DNA of 64,000 nt. It comes from Tethya wilhelma. Taxonomy: Eukaryota; Porifera; Demospongiae; Tethyida; Tethyidae. The DNA lies in contig CAXIPT010000027.1 of NCBI GenBank assembly GCA_964030475.1, positions 117,501-181,500 on the forward strand, in the 5' to 3' direction. The notes below the pieces were generated by a model, which searched no databases, was not told the origin of the DNA, and saw only the letters and a program-made list of their open reading frames with translations. The position numbers and the translations under genes are program-made. Shown here piece by piece: positions 12,061 to 24,729 of this stretch (the first letter of the stretch is position 1; each line of letters opens with the position of its first letter).

Positions 12061-12099
12061 ATAAGCAGACCGTCAGCTTCAAGGCTGTAAAGTATTATC

Positions 12100-12129
12100 A
12101 ATAATAATAATAATAATAATAATAATAAT
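12100..12129 (+). repeat. (TAA)n microsatellite
   Basis: About ten uninterrupted copies of a TAA/ATA trinucleotide. Confidence 0.95.
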
Positions 12130-12329
12130 CAGTGGCTTACTCTACATAAATTAATGCAAGTTTCGAAAGCTTTCTATCTTTTGTTTATCACCAGTTACAA
12201 TTGAAATGAGTGTTAAGGAACGTATAGTTCCTATTAAAAGAACCAGTCAAAGTTGGTTCAACACTTTCTGTTGTCTGGAAATCATGTTCAAGTATATTTA
12301 GTACATATCATACATACGGTAGTACGTAT

Positions 12330-12540
12330 ATAGTAGGAATGGGCCAACTGTCCCATAGACACAATACAAAATGTTGGTCACTATAAAAATCTATTCAAAC
12401 AAAATTAAACCTTCAAACTTGCTCAGAGGCTCTTACTGACAGATTACCAACTGCATGCAAGGCCTAAAACTCACAAAAACTTTTCTCAGCACTCGTAGAG
12501 AGCGCTAGTGGGAAGCCACAATAGTGCCATTTTTGTTCAC
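12330..12540 (+). repeat. Dispersed repeat related to 25310 and 33670
   Basis: The opening AGGAATGGGCCAAC...CACAATACAAAATGT, followed by CTTCAAACTTGCT, is shared with 25320-25420 and 33680-33780. Confidence 0.6.
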
Positions 12541-12907
12541 CTAACTTATGTACTCCTAACTGACTTACTTGTAATGGATTTCCAGAGATCCAGAATGTGT
12601 TGAGCCAACTTTGACAGCACAAAGTAAGTCTTATTCACGGGTACTGCATTCTTTGATACTCGTTTCCATCATAAATAGGCCTAAACAAAAACTAGAAAGC
12701 TTTGAAACTTAGTGTACAAATTCACGTACTACAATGCAGCCATCTTTAGGTAGAGTTCAAAGGTCATTATCAACCTGTCATTATTATGCACATGTGCATT
12801 AGCATCCTCCAGCATAATAAAGTGTATGTGGCTGCTACTCAAGCTTTTTCTTGGGACTAACCAGTCTCTGATAGTCTCCACACTGTAGTGTTTAAAAAAG
12901 TGAATGA

Positions 12908-13292
12908 ACAAGTAGTAAAAATTTCAAAAAAATTAGTAGTATAGGAATGGGCAGTGTGCTAAAAAGTATTGGAGCAAGGCATGTCTCAATTTTGGCACAT
13001 GACTACTTCATTTTTTATACCCAACTCTTGACTGGCAGTCCAGTTTAAGTCACTTGTCTGTATAGTTTACTCCACTGCTAGCGCTTAGCCAGCTGATTAG
13101 TAGTTATTTAAACCCATGCAAACACTATTGTTAGTACAAATCATTGCATTTACGGCACTTAGCCTCATATGAGGGATTCAGAATAAAAATTAAGTGGTCA
13201 TGTGCCGAAATTGAGACATGCCTTGTTCCAATACTTTTTACCGCACTGCCCATTCCTACACTACTAATTTTTTTGAAATTTTTACTACTTGT
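12908..13292. mobile_element. Foldback element, about 115-base inverted termini
   Basis: 12908-13022 is the reverse complement of about 13173-13292. The outer 32 bases (starting ACAAGTAGTAAAAATTTC) match perfectly, and the inner part differs by a few substitutions. The centre is about 150 bases of unique sequence. The structure fits a foldback/MITE-type element of 385 bases. No clear target duplication was seen. Confidence 0.75.
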
Positions 13293-13464
13293 GTAAAACA
13301 AAAATGTACAGTTATGGTTTCTCACTAAGCTCTCTCTTCGAATACTCAGAAGAGTTTAGGTATGCTGCCCCGAAACATGCACACATAAATGGACTGCTGT
13401 TACAGTATTTCACTGCGAATGTATAGTCCCTGTAGGTTAATTTTATGCTCTGTTCTCTGTACAG

Positions 13465-13609
13465 AGAGATTTCTGGTGTGTTGAAACTCCTTCCAAAGCA
13501 CCATGTGAGTACAGGAATGGGCCTGGAGAGGATTACGTCTGTGATACAAGGCAAACGGAGCAACTATGACACAGATTTGTTCTTACCTTACTTTGACACT
13601 ATCCACAAG
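13465..13609 (+). CDS. AARS: Alanyl-tRNA synthetase exon A (class II motif 3)
   Basis: It is flanked by TCTGTACAG and GTACATGC splice sites. The frame starts with one base completing the previous codon and ends in phase 0. It encodes [18 protein letters not shown], then [11 protein letters not shown], then [17 protein letters not shown]. The GMGLER block is the class II motif 3, which binds ATP in the aminoacylation site, and SNYDTD.F.P is diagnostic of AlaRS rather than other class II synthetases. It joins in phase to exon B ([10 protein letters not shown]). The exons for motifs 1 and 2, which should lie upstream, were not found in 1-13464. An intron of about 10.8 kb packed with transposons would separate A from B, and an N lies between them, so linkage of A to B is plausible but unproven. 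Confidence 0.85.
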
Positions 13610-16194
13610 GTACATGCATCACAATTCTTGTATAAGTCACATTTTTGCTATTGTAGTGTGTATGATAATAATATAATACAGTATTGACCACAGAAAACGT
13701 AAACTGCTTGCAAAAGTAAAGCTCCCCTCTGACCATTCACCCACAGAAACAAGAAAGAGAGAGCCTGGTATCTGAAATCATACGTATATGACGTGTGTAT
13801 TAGCCTCGTTCATTTTTACTTAGTTGCTAACATGGAGAATAGTTACTACTCTGTGTAACAAACAGTGAATATTTATAAACAAAGCAGCTGCCACTAAAAA
13901 TGAATTGTTATTCGGTGTTCTCTCTCACTTATAAGCTGACTGATTCCAAAATTTTGCTACAGCACATAGACAGAAAGATAGGCTAAAGCTTAGTACATGC
14001 TTGTCTAATCCAAGCGCTTACATACAGTAGCTTTCTACTCGTAGGTATTACCTTTCCCTGTACGGTGATTGCGTACAGGTTATTTTGAGGCTAATCTTAG
14101 TTCTTGGAACTTATTGTACCTAGAATCTATCTCTTTACTAGCAAGCGCTTACCTCTTTGAGTCCATTAGCCGTATCCTGTGTCTTCTTTTCTATCTACTC
14201 GCTTCTCACTAAATGGTATTCAGCCCCCACGTGGCTGGCTGTAGTCAATCCGCCAACAGACCGAAAGCTTGTATGGTCATGTTATTTTTTGTTTTTTTGC
14301 TGCAAAAACAAAAATGTATTATTCATGCATTGTATTGTCAACTTTTGCAAGAATTCTACCTGTCCCAGGACCTTTACGACTCAAGAAATCTGAAGCAGTG
14401 TTCTCCCTAGAAATTTTGCAAGCCATAGGGGTAGGGGGTGGTTCTGTGGTATCTTCAAAAGATTTTAACCACACCCATTGCCACATCAAAAGCAAATTTT
14501 AGAAAACGGCATGGGGTCCCCTATGCTGAAAAGGCCTGGGGAGAACACTGCTGAAGTACTGCATACTGGATTATTTTTATGCAAATTTTCATTTGCTTAC
14601 CATTTGTAGATGACCAATTATGATGCGCTAAAGCAAAGATTCATTTTTCTGACACTGCTAATGGTACAATTTCTTTTGTGCTAAGCATAGATATACTTCA
14701 GATTCTTTTTCTTGAATCTTGAGTTGTTCCCGTGGAAATGAACCTTGTAAGAAGCGATTCAAACCTCCATAGTATCACTATTTAGTGGCTTAGGTAAGGG
14801 TCGTCACATTAAATTGTTAAATTGCTGATTTTCAACTGCCTAGAATTATATATTGATCTACAAATTATCAGGACATACTTACAGAATTGAAACAATACTG
14901 CTACATAGAAAGAAATACCCAATAATGTATATAAAACAGTTTTCGACAGTAAGGCCAGACCAATTGAATTTATTGTTGCACAGATTCACCAGTCTGTTTT
15001 TTCTTGATTCCAAATAAAAGTGTATGTGCATGTATGGTGATGACCCCTTACTTATAATATTGACCACGTGACAGCAGTTGGCTTAATATAAAATGGCTGA
15101 TCCTAGCATGCACCTCTCAGTGAGAGTTTTACAAGGTCCCCATTGTCTTCTGAACAAGATTTTTTTCACACTAGTAAATACCTCGTTTGCTAGACTGTTT
15201 CTATAAGTGGCCAAACAAGAGTCTCGAGTAAGCGAACAGCACATACTGGAAAAAGTCATTATATCGACCTCCCCCAGAAATGGTGGCATGGAGGTTAACC
15301 CAGGAGGCCCTATATCTCTTTGTGAGGACTTTAATGCAAAATATGTGTCGTTTTATGTATGAATGGGAAGCGTTTCTCTTGCATGTGGGGTACAACCAGT
15401 ACAACAGCAAAATGCATTTGATGTCTGAATGAATACGTGTGTTGAAGTGAACTTTTCCCCCAGATCACTCTCTCTCATTCTCTGTTGTTGTTAGTCTTGG
15501 TAATGCTTGTCAAAGTCCCATGGAGACAAGTTACTATAGTGCAACTACTGTTCATTTTCCTGATGCCTGTTTCTTTTGTGGCCAAAATGACCCTACTTAA
15601 CTTCCTATTGGTGAACTTAAAAGCAGTATGCAACTGTACGTCTACTATGCTATAGTTGCAGAAGCAAAGGCAAGGAGGCGAAATGCAGAGCCCATAATAA
15701 TTTGTCAAGCATTGAAAACTTAACTTCGGAGCTCGAAGTAACAGCTGGTCATCGGTCATTTTCTGTGCATTTAATTAAATTGACCACTCATAACAGCTTA
15801 TGCACGGACACTCTGACCAGACAAAAAGCCAGCCCATAAAAATAATAATGGTCATCACTAAAATTCACATTGTGGTTAATGGCTCCAACAGCCACTTGTA
15901 GTAAGTAGAAGCAGGCCATACCCTGGTGTCCCTCTGTAAACACTAATAATGTGTAAATGTGGTCAGCTTAAATGGAAGTGCACTTTAGTAAAGTTGTTTG
16001 TACTGACATTTGACCCTATACTCTAGAAAATTATTTCAACCTCTGCTGATGTCAGACTAAGTTGTGCACTAGTCCTTCCATTTTTGAGATGTCAGGACAG
16101 ATTGTCCTGATATGTAAAAAAGTTAACAAGAGCACTGAACTTATAGTTAATATTTTGATAAATAGCTAACTTCCTCAAGTGGAGAATATTGGGC
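13610..16194. other. Long non-coding stretch with repeat fragments
   Basis: It holds a MITE-like end at 13757-13810 (AGCCTGG...TAGCCTCGTT). At 15778-15960 there is a reverse-complement copy of the repeat at about 45110-45265 and 62300-62470 (ACTACAAGTGGCT..., TTTTAGTGATGACCA). No further AARS exon was seen. If A and B are one gene, this is intron. Confidence 0.5.
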
Positions 16195-18440
16195 TGTTTT
16201 TTGTTTTTTTTTCTTTTTTCTTTTTCTTTTTTTTTGTTTATAATAATTTAGCACATATGCATTTTATACACAAATAGCAATAATGCTAATACAAGTGCAT
16301 ATACCAGTTTAAGACTATATAAGTGAATTAAAAAGCCTAAGTTACGAATACATGAACAAGATGAGGATTAATAAAGTGGAAAATTAAGTTACAGACATAC
16401 AAGGTGTTGCAATAAATGTGACTTGAAGCTCTCAATATTTTCAGAATAGACGATGCTAGCTGGCAGCTGATTCCATAGTCTTAGAGTGTCACAAAAGAAA
16501 GAGTGGTAATATGAGCAGGACCTGGCAAATGGTACTTTTAGTGTTAGCCTATGAGACCGCGAGTTGTGGTCAAAGATCACATACTGTAGTAATGAAGAAG
16601 TTTGAGGCATGTAATAGCTTCCTTTTAAAATGTTAAAGAGAAAACATAGTCTCAAGTAGTCTCACCTTGAATCCATTCTGGGAAGGTTGCATGTTGCTAA
16701 TAAGACATTATAACCCACATTCCATTTTCTTGTGCACACCTTTAATGCAAACTTCTGGACAGACTCTATCATGTTTACAAGGTACTTCTGGTGTGGCGAC
16801 CAAACAGGGACAGCATGTTCAAGGTCTGGCCTGATGTTTGACAAATAAATTTGAACCATAGTTTGTGTCTTTGCATGTTGGTAACAATTACGATAGAGAG
16901 CTCCAATTTTCTGGCGAGCTGTGCGGCAGGCTTCTTGGACATGTTTTGACCATGAAAGGTCTGAAGTTATCCACACCCCAAGGTATTTATAGCTCTCAAC
17001 TCTCTCTAAGTTATCTCCCCTAATTGATAGACTTTGGTATTGTTCTTGATTTAGTTTCCTGGATATTATTAAGTACTTACACTTCTTAGCATTGAACTCC
17101 AGGAAGTTAGAGTCAGACCATGAGGATAGATTATTGATATCACTCTGTACAGTCTCAAGGTCTCCATGGTTGCAAAGTGGTCTGGATAGCATGATGTCGT
17201 CGGCAAACAATGATTTACTTGCATCAGCCAGGCTGTGGATTTTATCAAAGTCATTTATATAGATGATGAAAAGAACAGGGCCCAGGACTGAGCCCTGGGG
17301 TACACCAGATGAAACAGGTAGCAAGTCTGAGGAAGCTCCATCAATGCATACACATTGGTGTCGTCTATGCAGATAGTTAGACAGCCATCTCAAAATATAT
17401 GAATTGATTTTAAGTGTCTTTAGTTTGTCTCGCAACTTTCTGTGTGGAACCGTGTCAAAGGCCTTCTTGAAGTCAAAAAAGACAACACATATACATTGTT
17501 ACCCTGCTCAAGGCTTTTATGCCATTTATCAATAGTGAACAACAGTGCACTCGTTGTTGATCTTCCTTTCAAGAATCCCCACCGGTTAGCTGAAATAGGG
17601 TGATGGGTTTGTAAGTGTAAGTGCAGTAAACAAGCCATGTGCTTTTCAAGTAGTTTACTGAGAATGGATAAAAGTGAAATAGGGCGATAATTAGCTGGGT
17701 TTGAAAGATCACCTTGCTTAGGAACAGGTGTAATGTTTGCAGTTTTCCATTCTTGAGGTATTTCACCAGTGAAGATTGAGATATTAAATAGTGCAGTCAC
17801 AGCTTCTGTGATACTGAGAGCTGTTTGCTTCAGCATCAGTGCAGATATGTTGTCATTCCCGCTAGCCTTAGCGGTGTCAAGGGAATAAGCAGATCGTACA
17901 CTTCATCTTCAGTACAGAGTATTTCATCAGTGGAATCATTAGGGTCAATTGGTGGCATGTCTTCAGACTGCAGTGGAAGCTGCTTTTGGTTGAAATGCTT
18001 TTTAAGAGTGGTATTAAGAAGAGTGGCCTTTCAGCACTGTCTGTTACCAGGCTAGCACTGTTAGTTTGGTTGCCAAGTAATGGTGGAATCGAGCTGTGGT
18101 TCTTTGAGGAATTTATAGCTTTAATTGATTTCCAAAAGTCCTTTGGGCATCTTGGGTTGAGAGAGGCAAAAAACTCTCTTTTGTTCTCCCTGAGTAGATT
18201 TACAACCTTATTACGTACAATTTTGAAGTGCTGATAATCTTGTTCAGAGCCTGTTTGCTTAGCCTTCTTGAAGAGTGAGTTTCTTTTTCTGATTAACCAA
18301 ATGATTTCTTTCGTTAGCCAAGGAAGGTCGGGATACACTCTTCCATAATGTCTAAAAACATATTCTTCCAATTAGTCCAACTAGACTCAATGTCGTCAAA
18401 ATTCAGTATGTCTTCCAGGTCAACACTCACACCCATACCC
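16195..18440 (-). mobile_element. 5'-truncated LINE retrotransposon (CR1/jockey-like RT)
   Basis: Reading on the minus strand: a linker LPWLTKEIIWLIRKRNSLFKK (about 18330), DFWKSIKAINSS, then RT blocks PVPKQGDLSNPANYRPISLL (about 17735-17675), GFLKGRSTTSALL, SSGVPQGSVLGPVLFIIYI (about 17315-17260), the catalytic ADDI (LFADDIM, 17200), YKYLGVW (16980), and the C-terminal LWNQLPASIV (16470). No endonuclease domain is present, so the copy is 5' truncated near 18440. The 3' end is the A-rich tail seen as T-rich 16199-16240 on the + strand. At least three one-base shifts occur (near 18020, 17480 and 16660). It probably belongs to a CR1/L2/jockey-type clade; the clade call is an inference. Confidence 0.85.
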
Positions 18441-19732
18441 ATTTAATTACCTTTATTCTTTTTTTTTTTTCGACCTTTGGTCCAGTTTTTATACTGAATA
18501 ATCCCAGTATTAATTTGGTCTGGCCTTATAGCATCACAGAATTGGATGTATAACTCATTAAATGTGTTCTTGCTGAACAAATTGGTACATTCCAGAACAA
18601 AGATCTTGATAAAATTCTTTTTCTGACACATATCAGATTCCAAGGTATGACTAGCAGATGGCTAAGTATAGCGTGTTGAAAATATGCATAAGATCTAACT
18701 TGTTCGTTCTTCCAGATACTAGCACACATACCAATGCTGCCTTTCATGTGGCATCAGCAAGGTCACTCATTTCAACAGCATGCAAAAGAAATATGACAAG
18801 TAGTATGGACTTAACTATCTATTGTTCATGTCGAAAAACTTTACCTGTAATGCTGTACGCAGCTTCTTTGGCCTCATTTGCTCCAGAACCACTGTACTGG
18901 CAGTGTTTGTAATACTACCTATTTTGTCAAATTCAGCTATGTTTTCACTACCAAAATGATGTCATATTAAAAAGAAATTCACATGATTTCGCCAGTTAGT
19001 GCATTGACTGGCAGTGGTAATTTCAGCATGTACTGTACAGATCTAATTACAGTGTATACAGTCTAAAGAGTAGAATAGGTCGTTTTATGTATATTCACTG
19101 AACATAATATTTTTAGACTAAAATTCTTAGATGATCATCATATAGACCATAACACTATAACCTAACCACAAATGTTGTCACGGCAACCTTTTAGTGTAGA
19201 GGTATGGCTTCTGATATAGAGCACCAATGAAAAATCAGTTAGGTGAGAAAATGGCTAACCGTTTCTGGCTAAGGTCTGCAACTTTACCCAAGCACTTATG
19301 ACCAGTTTGTCCATCTTATGCACAACTTTGAATGGCTAGAAGCATATACTTCACTTTCATTTCTTTGACTTTTTGATATCGTTTTCGGTTAGGTGCGAAA
19401 CTTGAGAAGCATTAGCTGAAACTTGCATGACAAGTTGTCATAAAATGCACTAGCTTTGAGTACCATTGCCTTTTTCTGAAACCATATAATACCAGTGATA
19501 TCCAAGCACAAACTATAGAATTCCATAAAAATGTCAAATCTGATAATGACCATATCCTAAAAAAAAAAAACCCTTAATATTCAGCCAGAAGTTAGATTTA
19601 ACGAAGTTGTTAGTTGTAGGCAAAAGTGAATTCTACTCTATAGACTGTAAGCATCTATGATACAGAGAGTATACCTACTGCCCATAGTTTACCTAGCAAC
19701 AACTTTACAACCTTTTCTATAGGAAACCATGA
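18441..19732. other. Non-coding, unassigned
   Basis: Short open frames exist on both strands at 18443-18912 but none matches a family I know. 19370-19510 is a dispersed repeat shared with 40404-40545 (CGGTTAGGTNNGAAACTTGA, then GTCATAAAATG.CNTAGCT). Confidence 0.4.
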
Positions 19733-20320
19733 GTGGAAGCTGGGCTGCTTACAAGAACTACTATACCTATGCTTACCGAATTTTTATATGGCTTCCTAGG
19801 AATGCCTAGACATATACATGGTTTAGCTAACTCAAATTCGCAGATTTTCCTAACCTGCAGGTTTTCCCTTGATAGGTCATATATGGTCTCATTCATGGCT
19901 TTGACATTAGCTACAAAGGACCTTGGTCATACCTCATGTCTGCTAACCTAGCTTTATCTGACTCATACCCACACATTGTAGATCAAAACCTCCACAAGGA
20001 ATCTGAAACAAACCGCTTAGCAGGGCTTCCCCCCCCCCCGTTCTCCCTAACTTATGTTGCTCTGGCCTGAAAGTGGTGGCAAAAAAGTTCAGGTGAATGG
20101 CATCTAATCAACCATCTTTCTGCACCATTCGGCCAAACAATCAACAATTTCATTGACTAAGACTCATTTTCACTCCGCTACATGACTATAAACAATGCCA
20201 TTGCCATTTGCGATTCACTAGGACCCAGCACTCTCTTTGCCAAGATTGACTTTCAAGAAGCATTCTGTATTTGTCCAGTCCACCTTGAGGACAGAGAACT
20301 CCTGAGGATTACGGTAGTCG

Positions 20321-20363
<43 letters not shown>

Positions 20364-21417
20364 TGTGACCTGACAACATCTGAGCATTCCAGTACATGTA
20401 TGGTTATAACATTGCTCATCTGGTTCATAGTCTGTGACTTATGCTGCTTTATTACAGAATTGTGTGAATGCAAGTGGCACAGTGTGCTTATAAGTGATTA
20501 ATTTTCTTGATACATGCACTCATACCTAGTTCAAATACAGGCTAGATCTCAAGATTTTTTCCCAATTAATTTCATGTAGCTATGATACACTAATTATGTG
20601 TTATACATATGCAAGTGCGCTAGCTAGTTGATTGTGCCAAGGTTTGTGCACTATTGGTGCCTTCATTGGAAGAAGCAGTACTACTTCCATAAATTCCTTC
20701 CATAAATGCCTTCCATTCGGCCTCAGATCCTTTCCTTACTTATTCAACCTAGTTGCAGCAGCCATTGAGTGGGCACTCCATGCAGTATTACTACAACATC
20801 CAGTTGCTGCTGCGGTATCTCGATGACTTCTTAACTGCTAGTGCACCTGGACAGGATACATGTGCACGCAATGTTGCAGCAATGTTGTTCCTCTGTGTGC
20901 TACTTGGCGCTCCTGTGAAACCTGCTAAAGTGGTAGGCCCAACCACCTGTCTTGACTTCCTAGGTGTCGAATTAGACACAGTCGCTGTGGCAGCTCGGCT
21001 TCTAGCTAACAAGCTACAAAATCTTCTCACAATCATTGAGTCACTGTACAGCAAGAAGGTTACCAAACGTGATCTGTCAGTCATAGGCAAGATGGCATTC
21101 ACCATCCACATGCTGTTCTTACCAATCGGGTATCACTCATTTTATCAATTTCTGCTCCGAGCATGCCTTCCAAGCATTGCCCACATCGGAAATTACACTT
21201 CGATTATTCTGCACTGATCTGGCTAGGGCAGGCTTGCAACATGGCACCATCAACAGCAGCAATTTGCTTCTGGACGTTGAGGATTGTTTGTAAGAGATGC
21301 GAAGAAGAGGGGCATCACCTGTTGGGTCATGATACCCCTGCTTGGATGTGCCAAGGCAGCAAGCCACCCAAACGCCAACCCATTTCCGTAGGCTATCAAA
21401 AACCAATTAGCAGCTAG
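19733..21417 (+). pseudogene. DIRS-like retroelement RT region, copy 1
   Basis: Fragments in order: WHLINHLSAPFGQTINNFID (20099-20158, ended by a stop), MTINNAIAICDSLGPSTLFA with the motif-A-like FAKIDFQEAF (20180-20265), LPFGLRSFPYLFNL (20715-20756), the RT active-site block RYLDDFLTA (20814-20840, motif C as LDD), and CLDFLGVELDT (20950-20982). This wording is typical of the reverse transcriptases of tyrosine-recombinase (DIRS/Ngaro) elements. A (GT)n run and about 290 bases of unrelated sequence split motif A from the rest, and frames shift at 20815 and 20970-21110. Part of the block recurs at 21940-22857. The element is inactive. Confidence 0.65.
20324..20362 (+). repeat. (GT)n microsatellite inside the DIRS-like RT
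   Basis: About 19 GT units directly follow the RT motif A segment. Confidence 0.95.
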
Positions 21418-21429
21418 TGCTAACCTTTC

Positions 21430-21761
21430 ACTCCTAGTCAAATGTCTCCTCTGGGCGGCGCTCTAGCATTCTTCAGCTACACCAACCACAATAACAAGCT
21501 TTTTGCTGCATGCAAGAAAACTGGTTGTGTGAATACGTTGGCAGAATACAGGTATACAAGAAATGCCATTGTGTCAGCACTAAGGACCTCTAAAGCTCAA
21601 TACCTCCAGAAGCTGCACACAGCTGATGCAAAGACATTTTGGAAAATGGTTAAACTGCTCTCTAATAGCCGTTCATCAATTCCAACCTTAGAACACAATG
21701 GAAAACAAATATCGGATGATGTTTTGAAGGCTGAGATCTTAAATGAAGAATTCTATAACAA
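21430..21761 (+). mobile_element. LINE fragment (linker before RT)
   Basis: The encoded segment LFAACKKTG, YRYTRNAIVSALRTSKAQYL, AKTFWKMVKLLSNS, ILNEEFYN has the pattern of the stretch between endonuclease and RT in CR1/jockey-type LINEs. It is a different LINE family from the copy at 16.2-18.4 kb (different wording) and stops at the N at 21762. Confidence 0.65.
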
Positions 21762-21762
21762 N
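21762..21762. other. Single N, probable contig join
   Basis: The next base starts inside a palindromic MITE, so the following contig probably begins at a repeat boundary. Confidence 0.6.
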
Positions 21763-21938
21763 ATTTTCGTATTTTTCGTATGCCGTTCGAACGTACGAAA
21801 ATTAAAACTGCGAAAATTTAAAATCCGCATTTACTTTATACGAGCGCGCGCCGCGTATACGAAATTTAAAACTATGAAAATTTTTAATGGCGCGTTTATA
21901 CGAAATTTTGCACCAACGAAAATTTCCCGCAATACGGT
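21763..21938. mobile_element. Truncated CCGTATAGCGGG-type MITE
   Basis: Only one end is present (AAAATTTCCCGCAATACGG, followed by TA). The interior is full of AAATTTTCG/CGAAAATTT-type words. The other end is lost at the N. Confidence 0.6.
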
Positions 21939-21939
21939 A

Positions 21940-22857
21940 TCTTGACTTCCTAGGTGTCAAATTAGACATACCGTATAGCGGGAAATTTTCGCAGGTCCAA
22001 ATTTTCGCGATAAAGCATGTAGGAACGCTAGTTCATTTTTTTGCAGTTCAAATTTTCGCCGATTCTACATCCAGCAATGAGGTACATGCGCAAGCGCTAT
22101 TCGAGTCATGTGTTCAAATTTTCACGGTTCTTTTTTTCGCGGTCAGATTGCCACTGCGAAAATTGCGAAAATTTGAACCCTGCGAAAATTTCCCGCTATA
22201 CGGTAGTTGCAGCTGTGGTAGCTTGGCTTCCAGCTGACAAGCTACAAAATCTTCTCACAATCACCTGTTCACTGTACAGCAAGAAGATTACCAAACGTGA
22301 TAAGGCAAGATGGCATTCACTTGTAAAGGTGGTGTCTTCAGGCTGTCGACTTATTGACCTCTTTTGCAGAGTAACCACCCCCAATCATCATAATTATACA
22401 CCTCAATCAAGAAGCTCAAGCTAATCTCACTTGGTGGGAAGATTATCACCCTACATGGAACATGCATTTCCATCGCTTCAACCAGCTTGCCCCTGATGTA
22501 GCACCAACTCTGAAGCAAATAATGCCACACCTCCTTCTCCTAAATTAGTACAGCAGTTACTCTATTACCAACATCATGTAATTGCACCATCCATACGCTG
22601 TTCTTACCAAATGAGTATCACTCGTTTTATGGCATTGTCCACGTTGGAAATCACACTTCGACTATTCTGTGCTGATCTGGCTAGGGCAGGCTTGCAACAT
22701 GGCACCATCAACAGCAGGATTATTCGTAAGAGATAGCGAAGAAGAAGGGCATCACCTGTTGGGTCATGATACCCCTGCTTGGATGTGCCAAGGCAGTAAG
22801 CAACCCAAACGCCAACCCATTTCCGTAGGTTATCAAGAACCAATTAGCAGTTAGTAC
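21940..22857 (+). pseudogene. DIRS-like retroelement fragment, copy 2, with MITE inserted
   Basis: CTTGACTTCCTAGGTGTC (compare 20951) is followed by a 233-base MITE, then by AGCTACAAAATCTTCTCACA, as in copy 1 at 21013. Between about 22330 and 22590 it keeps a segment missing from copy 1 that reads EAQANLTWWEDY, as in the RT/RNase H connection of DIRS elements. The tail 22590-22857 is nearly the same as 21105-21417 and contains FCADLARAGLQHGTINS, which resembles the core-binding part of the tyrosine recombinase. Confidence 0.6.
21971..22203. mobile_element. Palindromic TA-flanked MITE (CCGTATAGCGGG family)
   Basis: It starts CCGTATAGCGGGAAATTTTC and ends with the reverse complement (GAAAATTTCCCGCTATACGG), flanked by TA on both sides (21969-21970, 22204-22205). 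It lies inside a DIRS-like duplicate, with uninterrupted sequence at the equivalent place near 20975. Confidence 0.85.
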
Positions 22858-24408
22858 TAACGTTAACCTTAAGTTAGTGAGGTAAAATATTATATGTTAG
22901 TGCACTTGTCAAGCCCAAAAGAGCCTGTAATACACCCCCTGCTATCTAATGCTCTATTGCTACTAAGGCTCTTTGGCGGTGCTTTGGGGGAGGGGAGGGT
23001 ACCATGCTGCATCATGGCAGAGTAACATGATCATTGATTGGGATACAGGCAACTCTTGTGGTGCATCTTGGCACATGTGACTTGGCATCTTGGCCAGCTT
23101 TCTATTTCAGCACCATGCATGGCCCCTAAAAATATCTTCCCGGTACCCTGCCTAACATCCACCTTAATTATCTAGCGCAAAACAGCGTGTAATACACCCC
23201 CTGCTATCAATCTGCGTGTGTTCCCCGTTTAAGGAGCATGTTAATACCTCTCAACACCATTGTATAAAGCCATGACCCTTAGCTAGCAGTGGTGTATAGG
23301 GAGGAGAGGTGCTTTGAGCACCCCCTTTGCCATTAGAACTAACTCGTATACCTTGAATCTTTCCTGGACTCCTCACTTAGTTAATTGCATGTTGTAACTA
23401 ATCAAGAAAACTTATTGGACTCCTATTTTGAAGGTTTCAGCACTCCTCAGCTTCAACTTTATTGAAACTATACTGTTAGTTCACAAGACCACACTTGGAG
23501 TATGCCTCAATTGTCTGGAACCCCAATCAATGTGATCACTAAGAATGATCTGAACCATAAAGGTGGGACTGATCAGTGCTCTGACCAAATCTGTCATGAT
23601 ATTGATGCTTACAATAATTTATACTAAAACAGCATGCTAAGGGGTATAGAGTTTTTATTGCTTGCTAAATTTACTTATAAAGCACGTCAGCTGCCTCTTA
23701 GCTAGCTCCTTCTCAGTCTCTTACGGTCAATTCTAAATAACACTTACCAATAGAAGCGCATGATCACTGAGCTGACAGCAAGTACATGTGGCCTCGAAGC
23801 GTAGCACTCAGAGATGCTGAAAAGCCTCAGATCTCAGGAACTACAGGCTGTTATAGAATGCTATGTTTTCATGATAAAAGCTGAGTCAGTATATTTCATG
23901 ATTTTTAAATTGGGAAACAACTGAATAAAATATGCAGAAAATGCACAAAGCCGAGTTAATCACTGAAAGATAAACTAGAATGAAACAGACTCAACAAAAA
24001 TATAAATGTACATTAGAACAATACTCTAGACCAAGAACAGCAAAGAAAACAAAATACTTATTATACTTACTTAATAAATGTGTGCCAAAGGAAACCATGC
24101 CCACTAATTAATGTAACCATGCCCCATAAACATTATCAGTCACGCCCATATAGTTCAAAGTCCACATAACCGTCCAGGCTTTGAGCCTGGCACTAAAATG
24201 CTATATAGATTTATTTGCTCTACCTATGAACTAAGCTTTAGTGGCAGTGGCAACAACTTTCTGTATAATTAATTATAGCTGAGCATGCATGGGCAAACTT
24301 ATCAATGCAGTTAACTCATTTTTAGGGGGGTTGCAACCCCAGAACCCCCCCAACCTACATCCACACCTGCATCCTCTTGATAGCACACACACACACACAC
24401 ACACACAG
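22858..24408. other. Non-coding with direct repeats and a LINE scrap
   Basis: GTAATACACCCCCTGCTATC occurs at about 22927 and again at about 23187; this 20-base direct repeat just 3' of the DIRS-like debris might be a remnant of its split terminal repeats. 23455-23620 encodes RPHLEYASIVWNPNQCDH, a LINE RT C-terminal signature, out of frame with anything else. 23780-23880 is a copy of the CTCGAAGC family. A (CA)n run at 24384-24407 forms the tract before exon B. Confidence 0.5.
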
Positions 24409-24554
24409 GCAACTGGTGTTCGACCATACTCAGGCAAACTTGGTGATGAGGATGTAGATGGCATTGACATGGCTTATCGTACTGTTGCTGATCATATTCG
24501 AGCCCTTACCGTTGCTTTCACTGATAGAGGGAGGCCATACCACATAGGAAGAGG
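24409..24554 (+). CDS. AARS: Alanyl-tRNA synthetase exon B, copy 1
   Basis: The acceptor is the end of the CA repeat (ACACACAG) and the donor is GTAAGT. It enters in phase 0 and leaves after two bases of a Gly codon. The encoded segment [48 protein letters not shown] follows exon A in AlaRS order; the stretch with AYR.VADH.R is a hallmark of the AlaRS helical region that recognises tRNA-Ala. The usual DGG.P turn reads DRGRP here. Copy 2 (32273-32418) differs at four third-codon positions, all silent. Confidence 0.9.
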
Positions 24555-24729
24555 GTAAGTTGGTCTCATCACTGAATCAGTGTGTCTAACATTTAGGTGT
24601 GTGTGTGCGTGTGTTGGCTTGTTAGGAATGTAACGGTGTATGAGGCTGTAGTGTATATGCCGCCAGAACTTTATATTTATCCAGGTATTGTTTATGAGCC
24701 TCATTTCGAACTAAGAATTAGTTTATGAG

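Noticed and set aside
15083..15759. Minus-strand frames of 68-94 residues
   Set aside because: No motif, no splice signals that join them, and composition like the surrounding non-coding DNA.
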